NCBI GenBank assembly: GCA_937859515.1
Contig: CALMAK010000009.1
Span: 1-55,209, forward strand
Reading direction: 5' to 3'
Length of the DNA stretch: 55,209 nucleotides
Source of the DNA: an uncultured Candidatus Saccharibacteria bacterium
GTDB lineage: Bacteria; Patescibacteriota; Saccharimonadia; Saccharimonadales; Saccharimonadaceae
Of this stretch, positions 48,341 to 55,209 are shown one piece after another (position 1 is the first letter of the stretch; each line of letters opens with the position of its first letter). The notes below the pieces were generated by a model. The model saw nothing but the letters and a program-made list of their open reading frames with translations. It did no database searches and was not told the origin of the DNA. The translations under genes were made by a program, and so were the position numbers.

Positions 48341-50677
48341 TTATCGTGAATCACGGCGATTGTATTTTCGCTTATGACGTGGCTGCCAGCCACGACGATG
48401 GCCTTCGTGCGGTCTATGATGATCCGACGATCGACCACCCTTACGCTCTAAATCGATACGGAAATCTTTGCCCAAATACGTTTCAGGTTCTGCAGCAGCC
48501 AGCAACGCTCTCTTGTCATCAGACTCTAGCTGCTGCAAATTTGTAATCTGAGGGCTACGCGTACGCACATACTGCTGCACCTGGCTGCGTGTGACACTTG
48601 GCACCCTGCGATTGTATCGCCCAAGGACACGAAGCTCGCGCTCTACTCTGCTGTGCGCCCACTCGCTAAAGGCGTCAACAAATTGTCGCTGCATTTCTGA
48701 TGAAGATTCAACAATCGGTTCGGCCACACCTTCCAACACAATTTTACCAAATCGTACTCGCTGGCGACGCGCCAGCCCACCCAGCCGCGGGTCATAATAC
48801 ACCTCAGGTTTGCGTGTACCAAATTGCTCTGGCGCTAGTTCCAACAGCCACTTCGTATCAACAACCGTTACATTTTGTAGTAGATGCAACGTACTTAGCT
48901 CACCTCCACGCACGGGCACCTCAAGGTCGAACGGCGTACCTGTTACCAAGCGCGCACCACGAACCACAGAACTGCTGGATAATTCACGCTGTTTGCGCGT
49001 CGTAACATGCTCGTACTGACCACGTTCATCAACCATCCATAGTTCATGAACCTGTCCTGCCACGATTGCCCGCATTAACTGCGGCGCTTCATCGAGGCTG
49101 ATCGGCGTCATCTCACCTTGGTCCAACCCCAAGTCACGGTGGAGCCGCTCAATCACATCCTCGGCTTTATCGGTGTTCTTAGCAATAATCCCTAGGGTCT
49201 CATAATTGTCCTCAGGAATCTGTGGTAATGCTCTTAGAACATCGTATTGCGCCAAAAGATCAGACTGTTTTTGTGTTACGTACACCTGCCAACCAATATA
49301 ATTCGCACCGCCTCGCACAATACCACCAACCTCTTGAATGGCAATAATCGTTGCAAGCTTTGACTGCACCCCAGCAGGGTAACTTTCCGCCTCGACCAGC
49401 ATCCTAGCGTAACTTGATTCAACCGGGAACCTCTCCATCGCGCGGCCAATATTTGTAATGTCACCACGTGGCGTCAGTGCACCCAAAGATACTAACGTGT
49501 GTTTAGCACGCTTTATCGCCGCATGTGATGGGTCATGATAAAAATCCAACCCCTCAATGTCAATCCCGATACTCGCGAGGCGCAGCGTTAGACGGTCAAT
49601 GTGGGTGCGCATAATCTCTGGAATGGCGTATTCAGGACGCTCATCAAACGGCAAACACGGCATAACATCATAGGGCGCCAAGATATATTCGCCAGGTTTT
49701 GTGCGACCAGCGCGACCGGCGCGCTGCAAACAATCTGCCTGAGATATTTGCGCGATAAACAACCCTTCGACACCACTGCGCACCTCGGCGCGGCGCTCGA
49801 GTCCGCTATCCAGTACCATATCAATATCATCAATCGTCACAGAGGTCTGCGCAATATTTGTCGCCAAAATGATCTTGCCGTAAGGATAACTAGCAAAGGC
49901 TTTTTGTTGCATCTCCGCCTCTAGCTGACTATGCAGAGGAATGATCGGCACACCCGCCCTTCGTGCCTTTTCCTCGATTGCTTCGGTGACTTTTTGAATC
50001 TCTGCCTTACCTGGCAGAAAGGTGAGGATATTGTGGTGAGGATATTCCAGTTGTTTGAAAAGCTCGTCAACCACATCACTGCCACGGCGTTTCGTCACCT
50101 CAAAATGCCGCCCCGGCACTTTGATCACTGCGTCAGTGTTAAAATACTCCGCTAGTGACTGATCATCTAATGTTGCACTCATTACGACAACTTTAAATGT
50201 TGGATCCTCTTCGGCGCGGCGTTTAGCCCATGCCACGAGAACCTCCATGTTCTCATTCCATTCATGCACCTCATCCAACACTAAGACCTGACGATTAGTT
50301 GTGCCTGCCCCAGTTAATTCTCGCACCAATTGCAAGCCATCGGTACAGTATAAAATTCTTGTTCGGCCACTGTCATCGCGTTCATGCGCCGTGCGGTAGC
50401 CGACAATCTCGCTACTGTCCTCGGTGTTACGCTCGGCCCACTCCTCGCGTACGCGTTTAGCTAAATTACGGGCTGCCAAGATACGTGGCTGTGTCACAAT
50501 TACCCTTGTGTAGCCGTGCTCGGCCAGATACTGCGGCACTTGGGTACTCTTGCCCGCCCCGGTCTCGGCCGTCAGGATCACTACCTGATTGCGATCAACT
50601 GCATCGCAAATCTTGTCCTTAAAATCAAGAGTCGGCAGTACACTGAACGTGTTTGTGTTTTTTGTCATTACCTTCAT
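48341..50677 (-). CDS. HrpA-like DEAH/DEVH-box ATP-dependent RNA helicase
   Basis: A 778-aa superfamily 2 helicase. Motif I is LTAETGAGKSTQVPQYL (about 36-52), motif II is VLDEVHEWN (DEVH in place of DEAH), motif III is VVMSATLDD, and domain 2 shows IILATNIAQTSVTIDDIDMV and QRAGRAGRTKPGEY. A winged-helix/ratchet (HA2) region follows, then a C-terminal domain ending in a basic tail (GHRRGWQPRHKRKYNRRDSR) suited to RNA binding. E. coli HrpA is much longer (1300 aa), so this is the short HrpB-size form; roles in mRNA processing or stalled-ribosome rescue are known in relatives. TATAAT (50681-50676) overlaps the first ATG, so the in-frame ATG at 50668 may be the true start. Confidence 0.93.
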   Translation of the reverse strand: MKVMTKNTNTFSVLPTLDFKDKICDAVDRNQVVILTAETGAGKSTQVPQYLAEHGYTRVIVTQPRILAARNLAKRVREEWAERNTEDSSEIVGYRTAHERDDSGRTRILYCTDGLQLVRELTGAGTTNRQVLVLDEVHEWNENMEVLVAWAKRRAEEDPTFKVVVMSATLDDQSLAEYFNTDAVIKVPGRHFEVTKRRGSDVVDELFKQLEYPHHNILTFLPGKAEIQKVTEAIEEKARRAGVPIIPLHSQLEAEMQQKAFASYPYGKIILATNIAQTSVTIDDIDMVLDSGLERRAEVRSGVEGLFIAQISQADCLQRAGRAGRTKPGEYILAPYDVMPCLPFDERPEYAIPEIMRTHIDRLTLRLASIGIDIEGLDFYHDPSHAAIKRAKHTLVSLGALTPRGDITNIGRAMERFPVESSYARMLVEAESYPAGVQSKLATIIAIQEVGGIVRGGANYIGWQVYVTQKQSDLLAQYDVLRALPQIPEDNYETLGIIAKNTDKAEDVIERLHRDLGLDQGEMTPISLDEAPQLMRAIVAGQVHELWMVDERGQYEHVTTRKQRELSSSSVVRGARLVTGTPFDLEVPVRGGELSTLHLLQNVTVVDTKWLLELAPEQFGTRKPEVYYDPRLGGLARRQRVRFGKIVLEGVAEPIVESSSEMQRQFVDAFSEWAHSRVERELRVLGRYNRRVPSVTRSQVQQYVRTRSPQITNLQQLESDDKRALLAAAEPETYLGKDFRIDLERKGGRSSDHHRPHEGHRRGWQPRHKRKYNRRDSR

Positions 50678-50843
50678 TATACATCAAGTAAGATGATGTC
50701 AAAGGCGCCAACCTGGCCCTCGTCAGATATCGTAATCGGGATATTTGTTGTATCAGGCGAAGGAAAATTGTAACTATGCGAAGAGCGTCGTGTTCAAATG
50801 ATGGCACGTCATCTTGAGTAGGAGCATAGGCAAACAAAACAGC

Positions 50844-51281
50844 TTAGGCGCTTACATTCCGTTCACCATCAACGTCAAGCCCCAGGTGCTCGTAGTATGT
50901 CTCCGATGTAGGTGTCGCTTGTCCCTTAATGGGTCGCCTACCCGCCTGTTGCCTGACGTGATTAATCAACGCTCGGCCGACACCGCCACCGCGTTCGGTG
51001 GGCATCACCGCTAAATACGAGACCCACACCCTGTCGGGTGTTTGGTTATACGAAATCATGCCCGTAATCTCATCCTCCTTAGGATCACGATGAATCGCTA
51101 CCTCATCACCACCAAGATTATCAAGCCAATTATACAGATCATCATCACCCAAATCGGCACCATTCCGCTCGACCTCTGTAAGGCTCGCAAGGTATAATAT
51201 CCTCAAGTCCTCTTTAGATAAATCATCTGGGCTATATACATTATGTGAATCAGGAAGTGTTGGATATTGTTCGATGCTCAT
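50844..51281 (-). CDS. GNAT-family N-acetyltransferase
   Basis: A 145-aa GNAT protein: VWVSYLAVMPTERGGGVGRALINHV contains the acetyl-CoA pyrophosphate-binding loop (RGGGVGRA, an R/Q-x-x-G-x-G/A variant), with the beta-4 strand before it, and ETYYEHLGLDV near the C-terminus. The ligand is unknown. The start at 51281 (MSIEQYPTLP) is chosen because TATAAT lies 7 nt before it; a longer frame would read into the promoter. The leaderless arrangement is typical of this genome. It is monocistronic; 166 nt without a visible gene separate it from the helicase gene. Confidence 0.85.
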   Translation of the reverse strand: MSIEQYPTLPDSHNVYSPDDLSKEDLRILYLASLTEVERNGADLGDDDLYNWLDNLGGDEVAIHRDPKEDEITGMISYNQTPDRVWVSYLAVMPTERGGGVGRALINHVRQQAGRRPIKGQATPTSETYYEHLGLDVDGERNVSA

Positions 51282-51288
51282 AATATAT

Positions 51289-51317
51289 ATTATAGCATAA
51301 GTATAATCAAAAATCAA
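51289..51317 (-). promoter_or_regulatory. Promoter of the GNAT gene
   Basis: TTGATT (51317-51312), 17-nt spacer ending CTTATGC, TATAAT (51294-51289). ATG is at 51281, 7 nt after the -10. Confidence 0.82.
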
Positions 51318-51328
51318 TATATCACACG

Positions 51329-53143
51329 TTAGCGTCCACCGAAGCCACCGCCACCGCCACCGCCACCAGAGAAGCCACCACCACTGGAGAAGCCACTGCT
51401 GCTGGAACTAGTGCTGGGGGGTGGTGCAAACGAGGCCGCAGCCGTACTCGAGAAAGTCGAAAGCGTGCTACCCAATACTGCCGCATTAAACGCGCCACTG
51501 GCACCTCCATACCAGTCTGGCGTTGTACTGGCAGTGTCATAGGCAATTTCAAGTGTCTTGGCCCAGTCTTTTTCAACACCAAACAGGACGGCATACGGCA
51601 ACACGCGTTCGTACAGTCGAATCATCTGCTGTTGGTCGTTAGTATCAATCGGTGTTCGTTCGGCGCCCTGAGGGCTTTGCAATATTTTTAGACGATCCGC
51701 CTCGGCCACCTTCATATACATCTCCAGGCCTTCAAGGTACTCTTTCATCGCTACACCTTGCTGGGTCAGTGGATCCTTAGTCTTGGCAGTCAGCGCTGTA
51801 CCAATAAACATGATTGGCCAGGTAACAAATGGCATCGCAAACAATACCGTCCGTACAGTATCATTTCCCATACCGCCAGATAGTATCGGTATCGCGAATA
51901 TTGCCCCAAATGGTACCATCGCCCCCAGCATCAGTAACGTTGTGGCAACCTTTTTAGCATATTTGCCACCTGAGGGCACCTGGCGATATCCTTGTTCAAT
52001 GGCATTTGTTCCGATCGCCTTGTCTCGTATCGTTCGCAGCATGGTGCCAACCGAATAATCGGTTGACGACATCGTATACGTACCACCGACCGTTAGTTTA
52101 GTGGTTGCCCGTAACACCAATTCTTCATCAGGATGTAGCCCGTCAATTGAAAGAACTTCCAGCTGATAGGTTGGCTTGCGACCACCAGATTGTTCAATAA
52201 TTCTAATCTTGTGCCGTACCGCCAAATCAATCAGCTGAGCAGGAATCGCTGACCGCAGACGACCCTTGATACCACTAGCCTCCAGTACCGACATGCCATA
52301 GGGTGGCAAATACTGCGGCACAATGATACCTGCGCCTTTAGGCTCACGCCCACGCGAGAACCGCAATCTTAGCGCCATCACCAGCCCAACCAGTGACATT
52401 ATCAACGATCCAATAGGTATTGCAAACACCCTCAGCACCTCCCACAGATTGACACGATACGCCGTAAAACTATCTGGAGCAAACTTCATCAACATAGTGA
52501 CGTTTTGATACGGCGCAATCTGACCCAGCGACGAGAACGTCACACTTGCCCCGTTATCAGTAGCCTGACATTGCGTCGTCGCACCCTGCCCTCCTTCGTA
52601 GCACAAGGTATCGCCCGTAAACAAATCGCGCACCGAATCATCCAGATGCACCGTGGCTTTGACATAGCCAAATGACTGCGACGAGGACGTACCCACCGTA
52701 TCCCAGTACAGCTCCTGATAGGTGTCCGAGTCACGAATCACATCGCGCAAGGTATACGTCAACTCATAGGTTTGATTACCCTGTACATAATTATCATCAC
52801 CCGTCTCGACAATCCATTGACCATTACTACTGTATTGGCGATAAATCGGTTCCGTATTGCCATTGCGTTTTAGTGACTGGACTTTGACTGATACCGAATG
52901 ATCCTGATATGACGAAGGGATACCACGAATCACGCCTTTATTGCGGTCATAGTTAGGAAACTCGGCCGTAAATGATTCAACCACACGCATGACCGCACGA
53001 CCATCACTGTCACGAGATAGATAATAATTACCTTCAAACTCCCGAAAAGTAAAATCGTTCAAGCTTGCCGACACTGGTTGCGACGTAAACAATGCCCCTG
53101 CCGCAACACTCAATCCTATAAATAAAAGAATAAGCTGTTTCAT
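51329..53143 (-). CDS. DUF2207 membrane protein with glycine-rich tail
   Basis: A 604-aa envelope protein. It has a signal peptide (LILLFIGLSVAAGALFTSQPVSA, residues 4-26), an outer DUF2207 beta domain (about 30-215), a membrane helix (FAIPIGSLIMSLVGLVMALRL), a cytoplasmic part (about 260-400), two more helices (about 405-455), and a C-terminus that turns into Ser/Gly repeats (FSSGGGFSGGGGGGGGFGGR). This layout is that of DUF2207 (predicted membrane protein) proteins, which are widespread in CPR and Firmicutes but have no established function. The tail is encoded by GCC-ACC-like runs at 51330-51400. It is divergent from the cell-wall protein at 53183, with only 39 nt between the starts. Confidence 0.88.
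   Translation of the reverse strand: MKQLILLFIGLSVAAGALFTSQPVSASLNDFTFREFEGNYYLSRDSDGRAVMRVVESFTAEFPNYDRNKGVIRGIPSSYQDHSVSVKVQSLKRNGNTEPIYRQYSSNGQWIVETGDDNYVQGNQTYELTYTLRDVIRDSDTYQELYWDTVGTSSSQSFGYVKATVHLDDSVRDLFTGDTLCYEGGQGATTQCQATDNGASVTFSSLGQIAPYQNVTMLMKFAPDSFTAYRVNLWEVLRVFAIPIGSLIMSLVGLVMALRLRFSRGREPKGAGIIVPQYLPPYGMSVLEASGIKGRLRSAIPAQLIDLAVRHKIRIIEQSGGRKPTYQLEVLSIDGLHPDEELVLRATTKLTVGGTYTMSSTDYSVGTMLRTIRDKAIGTNAIEQGYRQVPSGGKYAKKVATTLLMLGAMVPFGAIFAIPILSGGMGNDTVRTVLFAMPFVTWPIMFIGTALTAKTKDPLTQQGVAMKEYLEGLEMYMKVAEADRLKILQSPQGAERTPIDTNDQQQMIRLYERVLPYAVLFGVEKDWAKTLEIAYDTASTTPDWYGGASGAFNAAVLGSTLSTFSSTAAASFAPPPSTSSSSSGFSSGGGFSGGGGGGGGFGGR
51330..51412 (-). repeat. Glycine/serine codon repeat
   Basis: Tandem GGT/GGC triplets (plus-strand ACCGCC runs) encode the glycine-rich tail of the DUF2207 protein. 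This is an in-frame low-complexity repeat that could vary in copy number. Confidence 0.75.
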
Positions 53144-53182
53144 ACCATCATGGTATCAGAAATTGGTATATTATAGATAGTA

Positions 53183-54358
53183 ATGATGCGACATGGCATG
53201 GTGGTGATTATATGGGTAATAACAGCTAGTATCGGCCTGGGGGCAAGCCTTGGGGCGACTGATGATGAAAGTCGTCTTATCTCAGTCTATGACCAAGGCG
53301 TTGAGCGCAGCTTCCTTACACGAGAGACAACCATTGGCGCGGCACTCGAGGCAGCAGGTATCGCCCTTGATGCGCGCGACAGTGTCGAGCCGTCACGCGA
53401 TGAAGAGCTCGTCGCATCAAGCTACCAGGTAAATATCTACCGCGCACGACCAATCATCGTCATTGATGGCAGCACCCGTACTAGGGTACTCTCAGCACAC
53501 CAAACCGCCGCAAAAATCGCCAAGGATGCCGGCGTACCACTGAAAGACGGTGATACGACCCAGTTTTCACTCGCAACTAACTTTGTACGTGATGGTGCGG
53601 GACAGATCTTAACGATTACTCGTGCCCGCGAGATAACACTTGATCTCTACGGCAAAGCATTACCGATTCGTACGCAGGCCACAACTATCAGTGAATTACT
53701 GCAAGAAAAAAACCTCACTCTTGGCGTAAACGACCGACTCTCTCATTCAATGACAACGTCCATTACCCAGGGTATGTCGATTCGAATTTGGCGCGAAGGT
53801 ATACAAACAGTGAGTGCCGAGGAGGAAATTGCTCCACCCGTTAGACTTATCTACGATCTCAATCAGCCGCTTGGCTATCGTGCCATCCAATCACCCGGTG
53901 TTGTGGGCCTCCGCACCATTACCTACCAGATTGAGATTCGCGACGGAGAGGAACTGTCGCGTAAACAGCTTGCCGCTGTTACCACGCGCCAGCCAAGCGA
54001 AAAAACCGAAGTAATTGGTCTACGTAATGACGGTAATGGCCTTACTGTCAATAAAGGCGCCCAGTACTTTACCGACAGCCGCGGCATCTCACACCGTGAA
54101 ACGTATTACGACTTACCTATGGGCGTTGTTATGGGCGCATGTGGTCAAGGCGGGTATTACACCGTGCGCCCTGATGGTGCCAAGGTGGACCGCGACGGTT
54201 ACGTAATTATTGCTGCAAATTACGGCAACTATCCACGCTGTTCAGTGGTTGAAACGAGTCTTGGTCCAGGTAAGGTATATGATACCGGCGGTTTCGCTGC
54301 GCGCCATCCGCATGGGTTCGACCTTGCAACGGACTGGACCAATCGAGACGGTAGATAG
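53183..54358 (+). CDS. Secreted DUF348/G5/3D-domain cell-wall protein (YabE/Rpf-like)
   Basis: A 391-aa exported protein. The N-terminal signal sequence (MVVIIWVITASIGLGASLGA) is followed by three DUF348 ubiquitin-like repeats (about 30-205; e.g. SFLTRETTIGAALEAAGIAL and TTISELLQEKNLTLGVNDRL), a G5 domain (about 215-285, ending EKTEVIGL) and a C-terminal 3D-type beta barrel (about 320-391) with ETSLGPGKVYDTGGFAARHP and GFDLATDW supplying the acidic residues. This is the architecture of YabE and of resuscitation-promoting factors with a 3D domain in place of the lysozyme-like one, which cut peptidoglycan glycan strands. The -10 (TATATT, 53167-53172) is about 10 nt before the ATG. Confidence 0.85.
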   Translation: MMRHGMVVIIWVITASIGLGASLGATDDESRLISVYDQGVERSFLTRETTIGAALEAAGIALDARDSVEPSRDEELVASSYQVNIYRARPIIVIDGSTRTRVLSAHQTAAKIAKDAGVPLKDGDTTQFSLATNFVRDGAGQILTITRAREITLDLYGKALPIRTQATTISELLQEKNLTLGVNDRLSHSMTTSITQGMSIRIWREGIQTVSAEEEIAPPVRLIYDLNQPLGYRAIQSPGVVGLRTITYQIEIRDGEELSRKQLAAVTTRQPSEKTEVIGLRNDGNGLTVNKGAQYFTDSRGISHRETYYDLPMGVVMGACGQGGYYTVRPDGAKVDRDGYVIIAANYGNYPRCSVVETSLGPGKVYDTGGFAARHPHGFDLATDWTNRDGR

Positions 54359-54360
54359 TT

Positions 54361-55209
54361 CTATAGGTTTGGCAATATATCGCCGTAAATCTCGCGAGTT
54401 ACGCCGTCGTACTCATGGCGAAGTTGCGGGAATGGCACCCCTTCGCGGGCAGTGACGCCCTCGAAAATCCAGAATACACGCTCGCTATACCCAAGGCCAC
54501 AAGCTGGCGGCATACCATACTCCAACATCTCGACATAATCAATATCAAGCATCATCGCCTCATCGTCACCCGCTTCGCGCATAGCTTGTTGTTCTGTGAA
54601 GCGATTCAATTGGTCGATTGGGTCGTTCAGCTCACTAAAGAGATTGCAAAGTTCTGATCCGGCAATCACCACCTGTGCGCGCTGCGTCGTCTCGGGACGA
54701 TCGGGGTTGACCTTACTAAGAGGCGAGATAAAGGTTGGCGTATTAACCAGCCAAATTGGCCCAGCAACATCTTTACGAATGTTTTTCCAGAGCTTATCAA
54801 TACCGCGAGATTTGTTTTCCGACTGCTCTACCTCGAGATTGTTTGCCTTCAGGGCTTCCTTGACTTCGTCAAGCGTACAGTTGAATGGATCGATACCATA
54901 ACGCTTTTGTATTGTTTCGGCATAGTCCCAGCGCTCCCAGTCGCCACTCAGATCAACATCAAAGCGACCAAGGGTGAATTGCAGCGTACCAAACGTTTCT
55001 TGCAGGATGTATTTGAACAAATCTTCTTGGAACTTGATTCCTTTTTCCCAATCAGCATAGGCCCAGTACCATTCCATCGCGATATGCTCTGGCAAATGTT
55101 CATCAGAATAATTTTCGTTACGAAAACGCGGACCAAGGTCGTATACCTTCTCAAACCCAGCACCCAGCAGACGCTTCAGCGGCAGCTCGTGGCTAATACG
55201 TAGGTAGAA
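54361..55209 (-). CDS. lysS: Lysine--tRNA ligase (class II), partial, 5' end outside window
   Basis: The C-terminal 282 codons of a class IIb synthetase; the frame is open to the window edge. It begins YLRISHELPLKRLLGAGFEK followed by VYDLGPRFRNENYS (motif 2) and then HLPEHIAMEWYWAYADWEKG, which is the LysRS-type continuation. Motif 3 is present as MPPACGLGYSERVFWIFEG, somewhat different from the usual GIDRL form. The protein ends FPQLRHEYDG...ILPNL. AspRS and AsnRS share the fold, but the EWYWAYADW segment points to LysRS. It converges on the cell-wall protein gene, with 2 nt between the stops. Confidence 0.8.
   Translation of the reverse strand, partial: FYLRISHELPLKRLLGAGFEKVYDLGPRFRNENYSDEHLPEHIAMEWYWAYADWEKGIKFQEDLFKYILQETFGTLQFTLGRFDVDLSGDWERWDYAETIQKRYGIDPFNCTLDEVKEALKANNLEVEQSENKSRGIDKLWKNIRKDVAGPIWLVNTPTFISPLSKVNPDRPETTQRAQVVIAGSELCNLFSELNDPIDQLNRFTEQQAMREAGDDEAMMLDIDYVEMLEYGMPPACGLGYSERVFWIFEGVTAREGVPFPQLRHEYDGVTREIYGDILPNL

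Noticed and set aside
50678-50843. Possible small gene or RNA in the 166-nt gap between the helicase and GNAT genes
   Set aside because: Short frames lack start signals, and I see no tRNA, terminator or known RNA motif; it probably holds only the helicase promoter (TTGACA at 50702-50697).
51330-51412. CRISPR-like or satellite repeat
   Set aside because: Triplet-periodic codon repeat encoding Gly/Ser in the DUF2207 protein; no spacers.

Overview
The window looks like a chromosomal segment of a Candidate Phyla Radiation (Patescibacteria) bacterium, most likely Candidatus Saccharibacteria (TM7). This is inferred from gene content, not from a marker tree. Genes are densely packed with many 1-4 nt overlaps, core enzymes are compact (MetK 337 aa, XseA 366 aa), lineage-specific hypothetical proteins are common, and there is envelope machinery but almost no biosynthesis. 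The genetic code is standard: prfB encodes an RF2 with the SPF and GGQ motifs, and TGA terminates several genes (ATGA overlaps at 9626, 9991, 25805 and 29931). No rRNA, tRNA, CRISPR array or transposon was seen. No intergenic gap exceeds 300 bases.

Layout. 1-5 kb: a DUF4868 (KwaB-like) protein and two unknown genes, then metK under a SAM-I riboswitch, then a second SAM-I riboswitch in front of a YbaK-like aminoacyl-tRNA deacylase and an unknown gene; rnhA follows. 5-9 kb: a DMT transporter, a polyprenyl diphosphate synthase, glyS and a small acidic protein. 9-15 kb: histidine kinase, receiver protein and recO in an overlapping operon; a membrane protein and a membrane-anchored methyltransferase; xseAB; a flippase-like membrane protein; a TRM11-like methyltransferase. 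15.5-20.3 kb: an anaerobic redox operon (nrdD, nrdG, flavin reductase, a small protein with a WhiB-like cysteine pattern, a Crp/Fnr-type regulator) preceded by paired NrdR-like boxes; rpmA is divergent.

20.6-27.5 kb: an unknown acidic protein, an orphan receiver, then CtpA protease, a coiled-coil CHAP peptidoglycan hydrolase, FtsX and FtsE (a cell-wall cleavage module), and a Pro/Ala-rich membrane protein. 27.6-38.3 kb: prfB, murL, murD, two M16 peptidases, secA, hpf and serS. The murD-murL pair implies that L-Glu is added to UDP-MurNAc-L-Ala and then epimerised. 38-46.6 kb: a membrane-anchored hydrolase, uppP, two MacB-type permeases with one ATPase, proB behind a hairpin leader, a HAAS/PspC envelope protein split by an in-frame TGA, and a PadR regulator. 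46.6-55.2 kb: two unknown genes, a DEAH-type helicase, a GNAT acetyltransferase, a DUF2207 membrane protein, a DUF348/G5/3D cell-wall protein and the 3' part of lysS.

Regulation. Many genes share an extended -10 promoter, typically TTGATT or TTGACT, a 17-nt spacer ending in TTATGC, then TATAAT. In several cases the start codon lies only 7-10 nt after the -10, which implies leaderless mRNAs. SAM riboswitches, NrdR-like boxes and a PadR operator-like inverted repeat complete the visible regulatory layer.
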